6,360 nucleotides of DNA from Actinomycetes bacterium (GTDB taxonomy: Bacteria > Actinomycetota > Actinomycetes > Actinomycetales > Cellulomonadaceae): NCBI GenBank assembly GCA_023388235.1, contig JAEWGQ010000253.1, positions 1 through 6,360 of the forward strand. Direction: 5' to 3'. The notes under the pieces were generated by a model that had not been told where the DNA came from, ran no database searches, and saw nothing but the letters and a program-made list of their open reading frames with translations. This document shows positions 5,828-6,360 of the stretch, in pieces; the stretch's first letter is position 1, and each line of letters begins with the position of its first letter. The translations under genes were made by a program, and so were the position numbers.

Positions 5828-6360
5828 CGGCGCGGGCGGTCGCGGAACTCGTGCGGGCTGTGCGGGGCGACGCCCGCGACGCGGGTGACGATCTCGGCCG
5901 CGACGTCGCGCATCTTCGCGTTCCGGTTCTGCGACGCCCGCCGCAGGATGCCGAACGCCTCCTCCGGGCCGCAGCGGTTCTGCGCCATCACGACGCCGAG
6001 CGCCTGGTCGATGACGGCGCGGGCGGCCATCGCCTGCTTCAGGTCGGCGTTCACCCGCGCCTGCTCCTCGGCGCGCACGGCGACGAGCACGGCGCGCCCG
6101 GCGTCGTCCGCGAACCGTCCGACGCCGGCGACGACCTCGTCGGGCCACTCGCCGGGGCCCGCCCCGTACAGGTTGATCGCGAGCTCGAGCCGCGCGTCGT
6201 CGTCGGCCGGCACCGGGAGCGCGGCCGCCCGGCCGAACCCCGCGGCCAGCGTCGCCTCCCGCCACGCGTGCCAGCGGCGCTCCGCCGCCACGTCCGGCAC
6301 GGTGAGGACCTGGCCGGTGCGCGCCGACTCGAGGCACGGCCCGTCGCCCGCGGCCTGCTC
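5824..6360 (-). CDS. GAF-ANTAR RNA-binding regulator, C-terminal part (5' end outside window)
   Basis: 178 residues are visible, with the N-terminus beyond the right edge. The first visible residues, EQAAGDGPCLESARTGQVLTVPD, then WREATLAAGFGRAAALPV and a later ELAINLYG, read as the second half of a GAF sensory domain of the type common in actinobacterial ANTAR proteins. A helical linker leads to an ANTAR domain (about 5872-6042), with the family core DLKQAMAARAVIDQALGVVMAQ and EEAFGILRRASQNRNAKMRDVA. ANTAR domains bind tandem RNA stem-loops and prevent transcription termination; the GAF part presumably senses a ligand or redox state, unknown here. The in-frame GTG at 6300 is not the true start, because the GAF motif continues unbroken upstream. 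There is no histidine kinase or phosphoreceiver domain in the visible part. The gene converges on murA with 5 bases between stop codons. Target RNAs are unknown. Confidence 0.9.
   Translation of the reverse strand, partial: EQAAGDGPCLESARTGQVLTVPDVAAERRWHAWREATLAAGFGRAAALPVPADDDARLELAINLYGAGPGEWPDEVVAGVGRFADDAGRAVLVAVRAEEQARVNADLKQAMAARAVIDQALGVVMAQNRCGPEEAFGILRRASQNRNAKMRDVAAEIVTRVAGVAPHSPHEFRDRPRR

Noticed and set aside
6298..6300. GTG at 6300 as the start of the ANTAR gene
   Set aside because: The frame stays open to the window edge and encodes a typical GAF segment (GDGPCLESARTGQ), so the true start lies outside.
4322..6337. A 671-codon open frame on the minus strand across murA and the ANTAR gene
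   Set aside because: It shadows two clearly identified genes, has low-complexity Arg/Gly/Ala/Asp composition and shows no domain.

Overview
The window looks like chromosomal DNA of a high-GC actinobacterium, most probably a Micrococcales/Cellulomonas-type organism. G and C dominate almost every third codon position, ribosome binding sites are short and purine-rich, two genes look leaderless, and the LeuC, LeuD and MurA proteins read like actinobacterial versions. The genus is an inference from sequence style; no search was run.

Layout, left to right. (1) 1-60: a GC-rich hairpin beyond the end of the first gene. (2) 61-780, minus strand: an IclR-family regulator of the NdgR/AreB/LtbR type. 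(3) 781-875: a compact divergent control region with one inverted repeat placed to act on both neighbours. (4) 876-2327 and 2377-3042, plus strand: leuC and leuD, the two subunits of isopropylmalate isomerase (leucine biosynthesis). (5) 3043-3251: a gap with spaced CACTCA repeats and a long hairpin. (6) 3252-4355: an uncharacterised two-helix membrane protein with a 13-residue Gly/Pro tandem repeat, an acidic linker and a C-terminal domain with a cysteine pair. (7) 4356-4501: two strong back-to-back hairpins, then a promoter that appears to give leaderless murA mRNA. (8) 4502-5818: murA, the first committed step of peptidoglycan synthesis. (9) 5824-6360, minus strand: the C-terminal part of a GAF-ANTAR RNA-binding regulator, convergent with murA and running off the window.

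How the parts fit: the IclR regulator very likely represses or tunes leuCD, and probably itself, from the shared intergenic region, as known for its relatives in Streptomyces and Corynebacterium. leuC and leuD form one operon. The membrane protein and murA appear to be separate transcription units, divided by hairpins. Most of the window is core metabolism and cell-wall synthesis. No CRISPR array, phage gene, insertion sequence or new defence system was seen. The less ordinary items are the shared leu operator geometry, the repeat-bearing membrane protein, the leaderless promoters, and the ANTAR gene packed 5 bases from the end of murA.
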